Shown here in pieces: positions 1 to 8,998 of a stretch of DNA of 33,911 bases. The stretch comes from Halichondria panicea. Taxonomy: Eukaryota > Porifera > Demospongiae > Suberitida > Halichondriidae. Below the pieces are notes generated by a model that was not told the DNA's origin, searched no databases, and saw only the letters and a list, made by a program, of their open reading frames with translations. The stretch lies in contig NC_087389.1 in assembly GCF_963675165.1 (NCBI RefSeq), positions 6,537,621 through 6,571,531 of the forward strand, given 5' to 3'. Each line of letters opens with the position of its first letter. Positions within the stretch are counted from its first letter, which is position 1. The position numbers were made by a program, and so were the translations under genes.

Positions 1-361
1 ACACAAGCAGGTTAGGATAGCTCACACACAAGCAGGTTAGACAATCATTGCACGCATGAACGACTGCAGTAGTGCAGTGTCAGGTACTCACAATGAATGT
101 TGGGGAGATTAGGATCTCTCATGGAGTCCACACGACCCAGGGCCACTGAGTTGTGACGATCACTGTATCAGTGTGTGTGTGTTATGACTGGCTATAGATA
201 GTGCATTCAGTTTAATATACATTCACAATCAACCCTGCAGCTGCACCTTACCTTGTCAGCTGGGAGTAGACATAGCCTCGCGCTTCCTTAGCGTACAGCA
301 AGACTGTGTCGCCTATACACAGCAGGTACTGACCTGCATCTTCTGTGAACTGCACAGCCAT
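1..361 (-). CDS. IP3-receptor-like protein, N-terminal exons (partial, runs off left edge)
   Basis: Two coding exons are visible on the minus strand: 361-252 (start ATG at 361-359) and 162-92. They are joined by a GT-AG intron with matching phase (36 codons plus two bases, then 24 codons plus one base). The next donor reads gtgagt and the gene continues beyond base 1. The 60 readable residues contain IGDTVLLYAKEARGYVYS, then DRHNSVAL, then RDPNLPNIH. This order of IGD..xLYA, G-aromatic, D-R-V and a D-x-NxP element fits the first residues of inositol 1,4,5-trisphosphate receptors (the Ins145_P3_rec / MIR-type suppressor region), which are ER calcium-release channels. Only the extreme N-terminus is visible, so a ryanodine-receptor or other MIR-domain relative cannot be excluded. 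The exon structure is solid; the family call is an inference from short similarity. Confidence 0.55.
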
Positions 362-612
362 AGCCTCTCGATCTCAGGAACACAACAAGTGGCTCAGAGA
401 AACCACTTCCAGGCTATTAAATATTATAGCACATGGGGCTGAGGTGACACACCCACTAACCACGGCTGCAAATTAGCACATGCTCAGTAGATAAATTGGC
501 AGCCCTCTATTAAATGCCGCGGTTATAATGAGGCACATTAGATCACATGACACTTTCTCCTTCACTAAGTGGGTGTGGCTTGGGCTCTATTTAGAATTAA
601 GAAGAGAGAGAA
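362..612. promoter_or_regulatory. divergent intergenic region between IP3R-like gene and COMMD3
   Basis: Only 251 bp separate two oppositely oriented start codons (minus ATG at 361, plus ATG at 613), so this interval must hold both 5' UTRs and probably a shared bidirectional promoter. A TATAAT-like stretch lies at about 523-530 and a GT/CACC-like box (gggtgtggct) near 571-580. No strong consensus TATA box sits at a convincing distance for either gene. This is an inference from layout. Confidence 0.5.
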
Positions 613-1518
613 ATGGAGTTGTCTGCACAAGTGTTGTGTGGTCTGGAGGCACTTGGCGCCCTGCAAGAGAAGACCTTTCAGGCTATACTAGAGCGCTCTC
701 TTCAAGCAGCCATTCAGCCAGAGGACAAAGGTGAGTAGCTATGGACACACATCGTGTACCTGATACCTCCTCCTATACAGAGCTGCCTGGACAGGATGAT
801 GGTGTGTGGAAGGAGACTACCTTTGCCCTCTCCACTCTATTCCTAGAGTCAGCTCGTGTGGACACAGACACCACTACACTCAGGTAACCTACTAGCTACT
901 ACCACTAGTCATGACAGTGTCTACCTCCCCTAGTTCTGTACTGGAGGAGGGGAAGATTGATAGCATCAGATCAAAGGCCATTGCTGCATCATTCTCAGTA
1001 AGTCAAGTCTTATTATTGTCATCCATTGTATGCGTTGTTTAGGAGAACAAGAGCAAGCTACGTGCAGCTCTAGACAGGTACGTGGGTGAGTGTGTGTGTT
1101 GTGATTCCCCCGCCCCCTCACAGGCTAAGCTCTGACTCCACCCCTCATCTAGTGGATGCTGAATGGAGACTGGACTACTACATCAAGGTACCCTATTCTG
1201 ATAGCTGGCTATGATATACTCACCACCTCTATACAGAACAACCACACAGAGAAGGTTAACAAGGCAGAGTACCTCATACAACTAAACACAGAGGTGAGAT
1301 AATCAGTGGATCCCCCCCACACTCACACACTACCCCCCACAGAGCCCTGACAACACTAAAGCTGTCCAGTTTGCCTGCACACAAGAGCAGCTACAGGTAA
1401 GCCAGCCATCACCTCTGTGTGTGTGTGAGTAGTCCTCTCCCCCTGTATATAACAGGATTTGGTGACAAGCCTCAAAGATGCTACCAAGAGCTTAGGAAGA
1501 ATTGCACAGCAAAACTGA
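613..1518 (+). CDS. COMMD3: COMM domain-containing protein 3
   Basis: Eight exons join in frame: 613-730, 781-883, 934-997, 1043-1077, 1124-1187, 1237-1293, 1343-1396, 1456-1518 (stop TGA). Every intron is 45-59 nt with GT-AG ends. The product is 185 aa, close to the roughly 195 aa of vertebrate COMMD3. It starts MELS, as vertebrate COMMD3 does. The C-terminal COMM domain (about residues 110-185) shows HLVDAEWRLDYYIK, with the conserved Trp and WRLxYxIK core, followed by a beta-strand segment YLIQLNT. The end contains EQLQDLVTSLKDATKSLGR, which is distinctive for COMMD3. The protein is a subunit of the COMMD decamer in the Commander complex (with CCDC22, CCDC93 and Retriever), which works in endosomal cargo recycling. 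An in-frame TAA lies at 598-600, five codons upstream of the ATG, which supports this start. Confidence 0.93.
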
Positions 1519-1892
1519 CATTGTATCTAGTACATGTGTATCTTGTGTTAGCCAGGTATCTGTGTTGTTTTGTGTTTTATTTTTCCCTGCGGCCTGAAAT
1601 CGAGGCCAGTAGTGCAGGGTCTTTTATTCGAGGTTTGATCACATGACCCACTCAATTTACAAGGGAAATTCCCACAGACAATATAAAGGCCACGTTGAAG
1701 AGATCTAGAGGCGGCATCTAAAGAACTGTTTCTCACTTGATTCACAAGTACGTTCATTATTCTAGTACTAAACTCCTGGTCATCATTATCCTGGAAGTGT
1801 GAGATTGTGTGTTGTGCGTGTAGAATTGATAGGTCGTAATGTATGATGTGCATTATTTAGAACCACCCCTCCCCCTCATACAGTCGGTATTT
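1519..1892. other. intergenic spacer COMMD3-UBAP2
   Basis: No coding exon could be placed. It holds the COMMD3 3' UTR, half of a fold-back repeat at 1589-1613 and the 5' UTR/promoter of the next gene. No canonical AATAAA was seen close to the COMMD3 stop. Confidence 0.5.
1589..1613. repeat. fold-back repeat, single arm
   Basis: It carries gcggcctgaaatcgaggc, the same core seen at 8141-8198, 11976-11993, 12782-12830 and 27710-27761. Here only one orientation is present, so this is a partial copy. Confidence 0.55.
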
Positions 1893-3786
1893 ATGGTAGC
1901 TGGTATGAGTGTTAAGAGCGGCGAGCCACAAGGTGGCAACACATCATCAGCCAACAGGAAGATACCTACACAGACAAAGACTAAGGTACGCAGCACACAA
2001 CGTGTGATTGTACTCCGACCTCTGTACCCTGTACAGGCCCCAGTAGAAGCCTTGCAGATGGCGCGTATATTGGATGATAGTCGATATCCAGCGGACCTGA
2101 GTGACAAGATACGCTCTGTGCTAGCGATCGTACCACATCGCTCAGAGGAGGAGATATGTATAGCGTTACATGATACGGACTTTGACCCTGAGAAAGCTAT
2201 TTCAGTGTTACTGGACAATGACAATCACAGCAGTACAGGGGTGAGTGGGTGTGTGTGTGTGTGTGTGGAGCACCTAGGTGAGTGGGTGTGTGTGTGTGTG
2301 TGTGGAGCACAGGGGTGAGTGGGTGTGTGTGTTGTGTGGAGCACATAGGTGAGTGGGTGTGTGTGTTGTGTGAAGCACACGGGTGAATGCATGACTCAAC
2401 TGTGTGTGTGTGTGTGTGTAGTGGACAACCAGCGGAGGAGGTCGCAAAGGCAAGAAGAAGTCTACACTGAATGATGGTATTGATCTGATAGTAGCTCCTG
2501 GGGACACTAGAACACAAGGCAAGCGAAAGCAAGGAGGAACAAACAGAGCAGGTGTGTGTGTGTGCCTGTGACTAGGGTAGCAGGTATGTGTGTGTGCCTG
2601 TGACTAGGGTAGCAGGTATGTGTGTGTGCCTGTGACTAGGGTAGCAGGTGTGTGTGTGTGCCTGTGACTAGGGTAGCAGGTATGTGTGTGCCTGTGACTA
2701 GGGTAGCAGGTATGTGTGTGCCTGTGACTAGGGTAGCAGGTATGTGTGTGCCTGTGACTAGGGTAGCAGGTACATGTGTATGTGTGTGCCTGTGACTAGG
2801 GTAGCAGGTATGTGTGTGCCTGTGACTAGGGTAGCAGGTATGTGTGTGTGCCTGTGACTAGGGTAGCAGGTGTGTGTGTGCCTGTGACTAGGGTAGCAGG
2901 TGTGTGTGTGTGCCTGTGACTAGGGTAGCAGGTGTGTGTGTGTGCCTGTGACTAGGGTAGCAGGTATGTGTGTGCCTGTGACTAGGGTAGCAGGTGTGTG
3001 TGTGCCTGTGACTAGGGTAGCAGGTATGTGTGACTAGGGTAGCAGGTATGTGTGTGCCTGTGACTAGGGTAGGAGGTATGTGTGTGTGCCTGTGACTAGG
3101 GTAGCAGGTGTGTGTGTGTGCCTGTGACTAGGGTAGCAGGTGTGTGTGTGCCTGTGACTAGGGTAGCAGGTATGTGTGTGCCTGTGACTAGGGTAGCAGG
3201 TGTGTGTGTGCCTGTGACTAGGGTAGCAGGTATGTGTGACTAGGGTAGCAGGTATGTGTGTGCCTGTGACTAGGGTAGCAGGTGTGTGTGTGCCTGTGAC
3301 TAGGGTAGCAGGTGTGTGTGTGCCTGTGACTAGGGTAGCAGGTATGTGTGTGCCTGTGACTAGGGTAGCAGGTATGTGTGACTAGGGTAGCAGGTATGTG
3401 TGACTAGGGTAGCAGGTATGTGTGTGCCTGTGACTAGGGTAGGAACGTAACTACAAATATGCAGTGAATTTGAGTAGCTTGTTAGTGTTGCAATGTGCTC
3501 GATGTGACTGATCTCTTCCTGTGCAGCACCCACAGGGACTCGTGAGGGCTATGGTGGTGGTGTAAGTGTTGGGAGGGGGCGTGGCACTAGTGGACGTGGG
3601 CGTAGCAACAGCGCCCCTCGTAGAGATACAGGCAAAAGGAAGACTCCGACCACCTCCAGCAGCACCAGTGGTAGCACCAGCACAGTCAAGTGAGCTCCAC
3701 ACTGTAGCACACTGACACACCTCTAGATAACAATAACCACCTCTCTCTCAGGCCTTGTCACCCATCACACTATCCCCACTACCCCC

Positions 3787-3829
<43 letters not shown>

Positions 3830-5505
3830 AGTGATAGCCTAACCCTCACATGTGTGTGTTTAGTGATAGGCGGAGGGCACCTAAAGGAGAGAGACAAGCA
3901 CGGCACAGCACTAAGATATCACCTCCTACACCAGCGGCAACAGGAGGTAATGTGTGTGTGTGTTGATGACATCACATGACATGTCACACACAGATGAGCT
4001 GCTGTGGGATACTCTACCAGTGGAGAATAACAGAGGTCAAGAGGTCAGAGGTCAAGAGGTCAGAGTGGATGCAGAGGAATGGCCACCTTCATGGGAACAA
4101 GCAAACAAGGTGAACACTATAACAATAATACAGTGTATTACATGATGTCCGCCTCTTACAGCAGCCTGGAGTGTACTGGGAGGACACACCCACTTTACAA
4201 GATGAGGGGGCGGCACCTGACACGCCCCCAGTGTTCCCTGAGGCTATCCCCACCTCACAACAACAACCCCCTCCACTTAGCACACTCTCCGAGGTCACAC
4301 CCACACTGGCGATTGCCGATAGAGACAGTACTCACCCTCAGAGCAGAGAAGGGGGGAGGTGCGTGGGCGTGTGTGTGTGTGTGTGTTGTGATCATAGTAA
4401 TGATGTAGAGATGATGACAGTAAGAGACGTAAAGCACGAAGGATTGCACGGTCTCAGATACCAACCAAGCCAGTGGAGATGCCAGGGGGAGAGTCACTGG
4501 ACCTTCAGGTACTAGTACGCTGTCTGTCTGTGTGTGTGTGTGTCATGCTCTCTCCTGTTGCTCTAGTTTGGTAGGCTTGGTATTGACTTTGGTGGCTCTG
4601 AGCAGCAACAGCATCAGCATCCACCCACAGCAGTGCCCACCAACTATCCCAGCCACTCTACAGCAGTGCCCACCAACTATCCCAGCCACTCTACAGCAGT
4701 GCCCACCAGCTATGAGTCACTGCTCACTTACTCTGAAGTGCATAGGTAGGTATATAGGACTTTCTTCATTTCTTTGTGTGTGTGTTGTACACAGTCTTGT
4801 CTATTTGACCTCAAGTGTGGTACACTGTAAGTTTATGTTTTCTCTAATAAGGTTTGCAGTTGTAAGTTGTAACTGTGTGTGTAGACTTGCTTGAGGACCC
4901 TACACTAGCAACAGAGAATTGCCTAACAGCAAACCCACAATAATATTATATTACATGTACATGCATGTAGATAATAATTTCTTGCCTAAAAACCATAGGC
5001 TGTATAATTATAAAGATCTCTGAGAGTGGTTTAGTGGTTAGGGTGGTGGCTTCGTAGATCATATGATAGATAAGACGTGGGTTCGATTCCCCCTTGGGGG
5101 ACTTTTCTTCATTTCTTTAAAGTAATTTCCCTAACTTTTGAATGCATCATACTCCTGTCAAGTACATAATCAAGTTGGGGCGACCCAACTTTCCCTTTTT
5201 GGTACATAGCTTTTTTTTCTTCTCAGGTATTATTCATTTTGTAGAATCAGAAGTGGCCGAAATAACTAGGCTAAATATAATCAGTTTTGGCCGTGATTAT
5301 GTTCATATCTAACTTGTGGTTTTGCTGTTTGGCAATTCTCTGTTGCAAGTGCACTACAATCCACTGTTAGTGTCATACGTGTGTGTGTGTAGACTTGCTG
5401 AGGACCCTAGTGTGATCTGTGTGTGTGTGTGTGTAGACTTGATGAGGACCCTAGTGTGATCTGTGTGTGTGTGTGTGTGTAGACTTGCTGAGGACCCTAG
5501 TGTGA

Positions 5506-5539
<34 letters not shown>

Positions 5540-5603
5540 CTTGCTGAGGACCCTAGTGTAATCTGTGTGTGTGTGTGTAGACTTGCTGAGGACCCTAGTG
5601 TGA

Positions 5604-5683
<80 letters not shown>

Positions 5684-7809
5684 CTTGCTGAGGACCCTAG
5701 TGTGATCTGTGTGTGTGTGTGTGTAGACTTGCTGAGGACCCTAGTGTGATCTGTGTGTGTGTGTGTGTGTGTAGACTTGCTGAGGACCCTAGTGTGATCT
5801 GTGTGTGTGTGTGTAGACTTGCTGAGGACCCTGGTGTGATCTGTGTGTGTGTGTATGTGTGTGTGTGTAGACTTGCTGAGGACCCTAGTGTGATCTGTGT
5901 GTGTGTGTGTGTGTGTGTGTGTAGACTTGCTGAGGACCCTAGTGTGATCTGTGTGAGCAGCTCCACTAGTACTGGACAGTACAGACACTCAGAGCAGTCA
6001 CAAGTGGACACACCCGCTACTAGTCTGGAGGGACCTCCTGGACTAAAACATCCATCATCACATGATAGGAGCCTCGAGTCACATGATCAGCTATTAATGT
6101 CTTCCCAGGATCGTAGTGGAGAGTCACATGACCTCAGCCTTGAGTCACATGATCAGCGATTGCCGCTAAGTGCCCCTCTATCTCCTCAGAAGGAGAATAT
6201 CGAAGCCTCCACTTCTGAGGCAGCCAGCGTCTTACCAGAGCCAATAGAAATGCCCAGTCAGCAGATCACCTCTACAGTAAGTACTATAGTCTGTGTGTGG
6301 GTGGGTGTGTGTGTGTTCATCTCTGTCTTTGTTTCCTCCTCTTAGACTACGGGTTACTCTGGTAGTGAGCTGCTCATGTCTACAGCTCCCGCCCCCACAG
6401 TCACACCTTCCACTACACACAGCACAGCGGCTGGTGGGAAACCTGTGCCACCCAACATGATGTACCCCCACCTTATGCATCAATACCCAGCAGCCTTCAT
6501 GGTGAGAGCATTACACTTAATTAGAGAGTAATATGCTAATGTTCATTGAGAGATAATGATGTTTGCATTTCAGCCAATGTACCCGACGGCTGCTGGTAAC
6601 TATGGTGATGACCTCTCCCGCTACCAGGCCTCCGTCTCATTGGCTGCTTACTATCAGAGTGGCGGAGCTGACCCAGCGCTATCAGCAGCAGGAGGTACAC
6701 CACGAGACATGTACACAGCAGGAGGAGTGGGAGGGGACAAGTTCGGCAGAGGGGGGTCAGAGGTCAGTGTCACTATGAGTCAGTCATCAGTCGGCCAAGC
6801 CACTCAAGGTGAGTGGGCGTGTGTGTATTGTGCTGCTCCCTCATTTACGCATGATTCAGGAGCTCTTTGCTCAATGATAACTGAAGTTATAGGTACAACT
6901 GTTGTGCAGGAGTGGCTGGCAGTGGAGGGATGCAGCCTGCCTTCATGAACTACCCCAATATGTACCCCAGCTCAATGTTCTATCCGATGTACTTCTCTCC
7001 AGCAGCGGCGGCACATTCTGTAAGTTATTTCTCTTAATTAGAATATACCCTAATCCTCTCATTATCTCCAGATGCCCCCTAAACCAACCACTGCTGGCAC
7101 ATCTTTCCCGGGAAGTGGGAGCAGTTATCAAGGACAAGGGGGCGGGGCTAACTATAATTATGAGGAGTTGTCGTCATCACATGAATACTCCAAGATGTAT
7201 CCTGGTGTGGGGTCAAAGTCCACCAACCTCCCTAAAACCACAGCTGGAGAGATGGGTCTTGGTTACAAGCAGCAGCCACACTATGACAACAAGGGACCTG
7301 GTACAAGCAACTACCAACAGCAGCAGCAGCAAAGCTTTGGAGCCCAACAACAACAGCAGTACATGCAGTACATGCAAGCTGTGAGTGTCTGACATGCTTG
7401 CACGAATCACTACAAGTGCTAGTGCATTGCCCTGAATGTTATCATGTGACTGCGTGCACGCATGTCGAACCTCCTCTGGTGTACAAGTGTGGGCTATAAT
7501 TATTAGTGGGTGTACTTTTTTCTCAATCAGGTTTTTTTTGCTGAGTTTGAGAGCCCATAACTTGTGGCAGAAATGCTCGACCTTACAAGTGTGTCGACTG
7601 TATAGCTAGTGGTTGTGGTCGTATGCATGTGGCTGTACTATTGTTGGTTCATGTGTTGTTCTCTTGCTGTGTATGTACAGGTACCTGGAGGCATGCCTTT
7701 GCCTCCTATGCCAGTCATGCCTGGTGGGGGGGAGAGTGGGAGAAAGCACACAAGCAAGACTGCAGGCTATCAGAGTAACAACAGCTTCTGGGGAGGTCAA
7801 TCCTCCTAA
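1893..7809 (+). CDS. UBAP2: UBAP2/UBAP2L/Lingerer-family RNA-binding protein
   Basis: Fifteen exons keep frame: 1893-1985, 2037-2240, 2422-2551, 3527-3689, 3864-3946, 3994-4109, 4162-4358, 4421-4508, 4567-4745, 5925-6276, 6346-6501, 6574-6808, 6910-7019, 7072-7380, 7681-7809; about 847 aa. A UBA domain spans about residues 50-92 (DLSDKIRSVL, then EEEICIALHDTDFDPEKAI). A basic/RGG patch follows at about 157-170 (VGRGRGTSGRGRS). The UBAP2-specific block (DUF3697-type) at about 329-370 reads PTKPVEMPG then LDLQFGRLGIDFGG. The rest is low-complexity S/T/Q/P/Y-rich sequence (MYP, NMYPSSMFYPMY, Q-rich exon 14). The C-terminus has an aromatic NNSFWG ending like the YSWG tail of UBAP2L. Family members act in stress granules, translation and mRNA regulation. 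A second ATG at 1905 is in frame. Exon 9 holds 2.5 copies of an 11-residue repeat (TAVPTNYPSHS). Four introns are enlarged by repeats. Confidence 0.9.
2241..2421 (+). repeat. donor-bearing minisatellite filling UBAP2 intron 2
   Basis: The whole intron consists of roughly four 33-38 bp units followed by a (tg)n tract and the acceptor tgtgtag. Each unit starts gtgagtgggtgtg and ends ggagcac plus ctag/agg/atag, so AG|GTGAGT, identical to the true donor, is repeated at each boundary. Confidence 0.85.
2552..3444 (+). repeat. minisatellite in UBAP2 intron 3 (about 30 units of 21-34 bp)
   Basis: Units are (tg)n, then cctgtgactagggtagcag, then gtatgtgtg. The array begins directly at the exon 3 donor. 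Each unit contains agcag|gtatgtg, a copy of the real junction gagcag|gtgtgtg. Some units lack the cctg segment. The region from 3445 to the acceptor at 3526 is unique. Confidence 0.9.
3789..3827 (+). repeat. (TG)n microsatellite
   Basis: A simple dinucleotide run in UBAP2 intron 4. It is followed by two copies of gtttagtgatag; the second supplies the acceptor at 3863. Confidence 0.9.
4903..5351. mobile_element. TIR-bounded non-autonomous DNA element (about 449 bp)
   Basis: The arms 4903-4940 and 5314-5351 are inverted repeats of about 38 bp with a few mismatches; the matching core is gcaacagagaattgcc. The element has no ORF. It lies in UBAP2 intron 9 and splits the first unit of the acceptor-bearing array (gaggaccc on its left, the (tg)n run on its right), so it probably inserted after that array began. 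The target-site duplication is not clear; TA is possible if the right end extends to about 5367. A SINE-like unit sits inside it. Confidence 0.6.
5015..5132 (+). mobile_element. tRNA-derived SINE-like element, copy 1
   Basis: It contains a pol III A-box-like gtggtttagtgg (5026-5037) and a strong B box ggttcgattcc (5080-5090). The tail runs through gggggact to aagtaatttccct. The same head and tail occur on the minus strand at 15219-15308, showing a dispersed family. It does not fold into a complete tRNA with a convincing acceptor stem, so an intact tRNA gene is not called. Confidence 0.6.
5377..5924 (+). repeat. acceptor-plus-exon-start array in UBAP2 intron 9
   Basis: Ten intronic units precede the genuine exon 10 start at 5925. 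One older degenerate unit lies before the TIR element at 4873-4900. Each unit is (tg)n, tag, then acttgctgaggaccctag and tgtgatctgtg, so it duplicates the 3' splice site and about the first 31 nt of exon 10. Unit length varies with the (tg)n run; the longest run is about 5608-5680. Confidence 0.93.
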
Positions 7810-8067
7810 CACTTGACTGACTGACTGACTCGCACAACTCTTAATAATAATTATGATGCAATGCAATTATTAGGCTGATCTGTATTTATCTGTGATGTGT
7901 GTGTGTGCTATTGTGTTAATCAATCATTGTTAGTCAAGTTGTGAGCTAATGTTTTCATGAAAGCACATGTGATTGTTGTTCATTTATATATAAGTGTGTC
8001 AGAGGAGTATCTATTATAGAGCATGCTATTATATTATACATGCATGTATAGTCAATTAAGCTAGATC

Positions 8068-8104
8068 GAGTTCATTAGGAAGTTAGGAAGTTCCTAATGA
8101 ACTC
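8068..8104. repeat. perfect 14-bp inverted repeat (hairpin)
   Basis: The arms gagttcattaggaa and ttcctaatgaactc are exact reverse complements around a 9-nt loop. It could be a terminator-like or 3'-end structure of UBAP2, or a small transposon remnant. Confidence 0.7.
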
Positions 8105-8140
8105 TTGATGTAGTCTACATTTAAATTATATGCTAAGCAT

Positions 8141-8198
8141 TAGCCTCGATCCCAGCCCCCTCTCACTATCAATTGAGAGCGGCCTGGAATCGAGGCTA
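8141..8198. mobile_element. 58-bp fold-back element (MITE-like)
   Basis: It begins tagcctcgatcccagcc and ends ggcctggaatcgaggcta, which are near-perfect inverted ends. Related copies are at 12782-12830 and 27710-27761, with single arms at 1589 and 11976. Confidence 0.65.
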
Positions 8199-8243
8199 GC
8201 ATGCACTTGGTGCGCATGCGCGTACACACAATGCAACTGTCAT

Positions 8244-8312
8244 ATGACTGAGAAAGTGCTGACGCTAGCAAGAAACTGGCTGAAGAGATACAAGACATTG
8301 AGATTTCTCTGA
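8244..8312 (+). promoter_or_regulatory. upstream ORF in the RagC/D leader (22 codons)
   Basis: An ATG at 8244 opens a 22-codon frame closed by TGA at 8310-8312, five bases before the RagC/D start at 8318. It has regulatory meaning only if transcription starts upstream of 8244, which the sequence does not show. Confidence 0.35.
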
Positions 8313-8317
8313 AAGAC

Positions 8318-8359
8318 ATGGTAAGCGGACAATAATATCATATCCTGATAGTGTGGTGG

Positions 8360-8431
<72 letters not shown>

Positions 8432-8714
8432 CGTCCTACAATGATGATGAGGGCCATGGAACTGTGGGATCTTTCCCCGACGCTTATGAGTAAGAGATCA
8501 CTTGTATTACCTTACCCACTGTACACCACTGTTGCCATAGTTACGGTCCTGGTGGAGAGGAGGATGTGAGTGGAGGCATATCCAGTGAGAGCAAACCACG
8601 TATCATCTTGATGGGTTTGAGAAGGTGCTATCACCATGTGCCCTATGTGTGTGTGTGTGTGTCCCTTATCCGTGTGTGTGTGTGTGTCCCTTATCCGTGT
8701 GTGTGTGTCCCTTA

Positions 8715-8781
<67 letters not shown>

Positions 8782-8960
8782 TATCCGAGTGTGTGTGTGT
8801 GTCCCTTGTCCGAGTGTGTGTGGAGTGTGTGTGTGTGTCCTTTATCCGTGTGTGTGTGTGTGTGTGTGTGTCCCTTATCCGAGTGTGTGTGTGTGTGTCC
8901 CTTATCCGTGTGTGTGTGTGTGTCCTTTATCCGTGTGTGTGTGTGTGTGTATGTCCCTTA

Positions 8961-8998
<38 letters not shown>

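Larger units (their letters stand above)
7810..8317. other. intergenic spacer UBAP2-RagC/D
   Basis: AT-rich. It includes the UBAP2 3' UTR (no clear AATAAA), a hairpin at 8068-8104, a fold-back repeat at 8141-8198 and the RagC/D 5' leader with a short upstream ORF. Confidence 0.5.

Noticed and set aside
5015-5103. Functional tRNA gene
   Set aside because: A and B boxes are present, but no convincing seven-base acceptor stem or anticodon loop; the shared tail with 15219-15308 points to a SINE.
5497-6011. Minus-strand His-Thr repeat frames
   Set aside because: The complement of (tg)n in the UBAP2 intron 9 array; no independent coding evidence.
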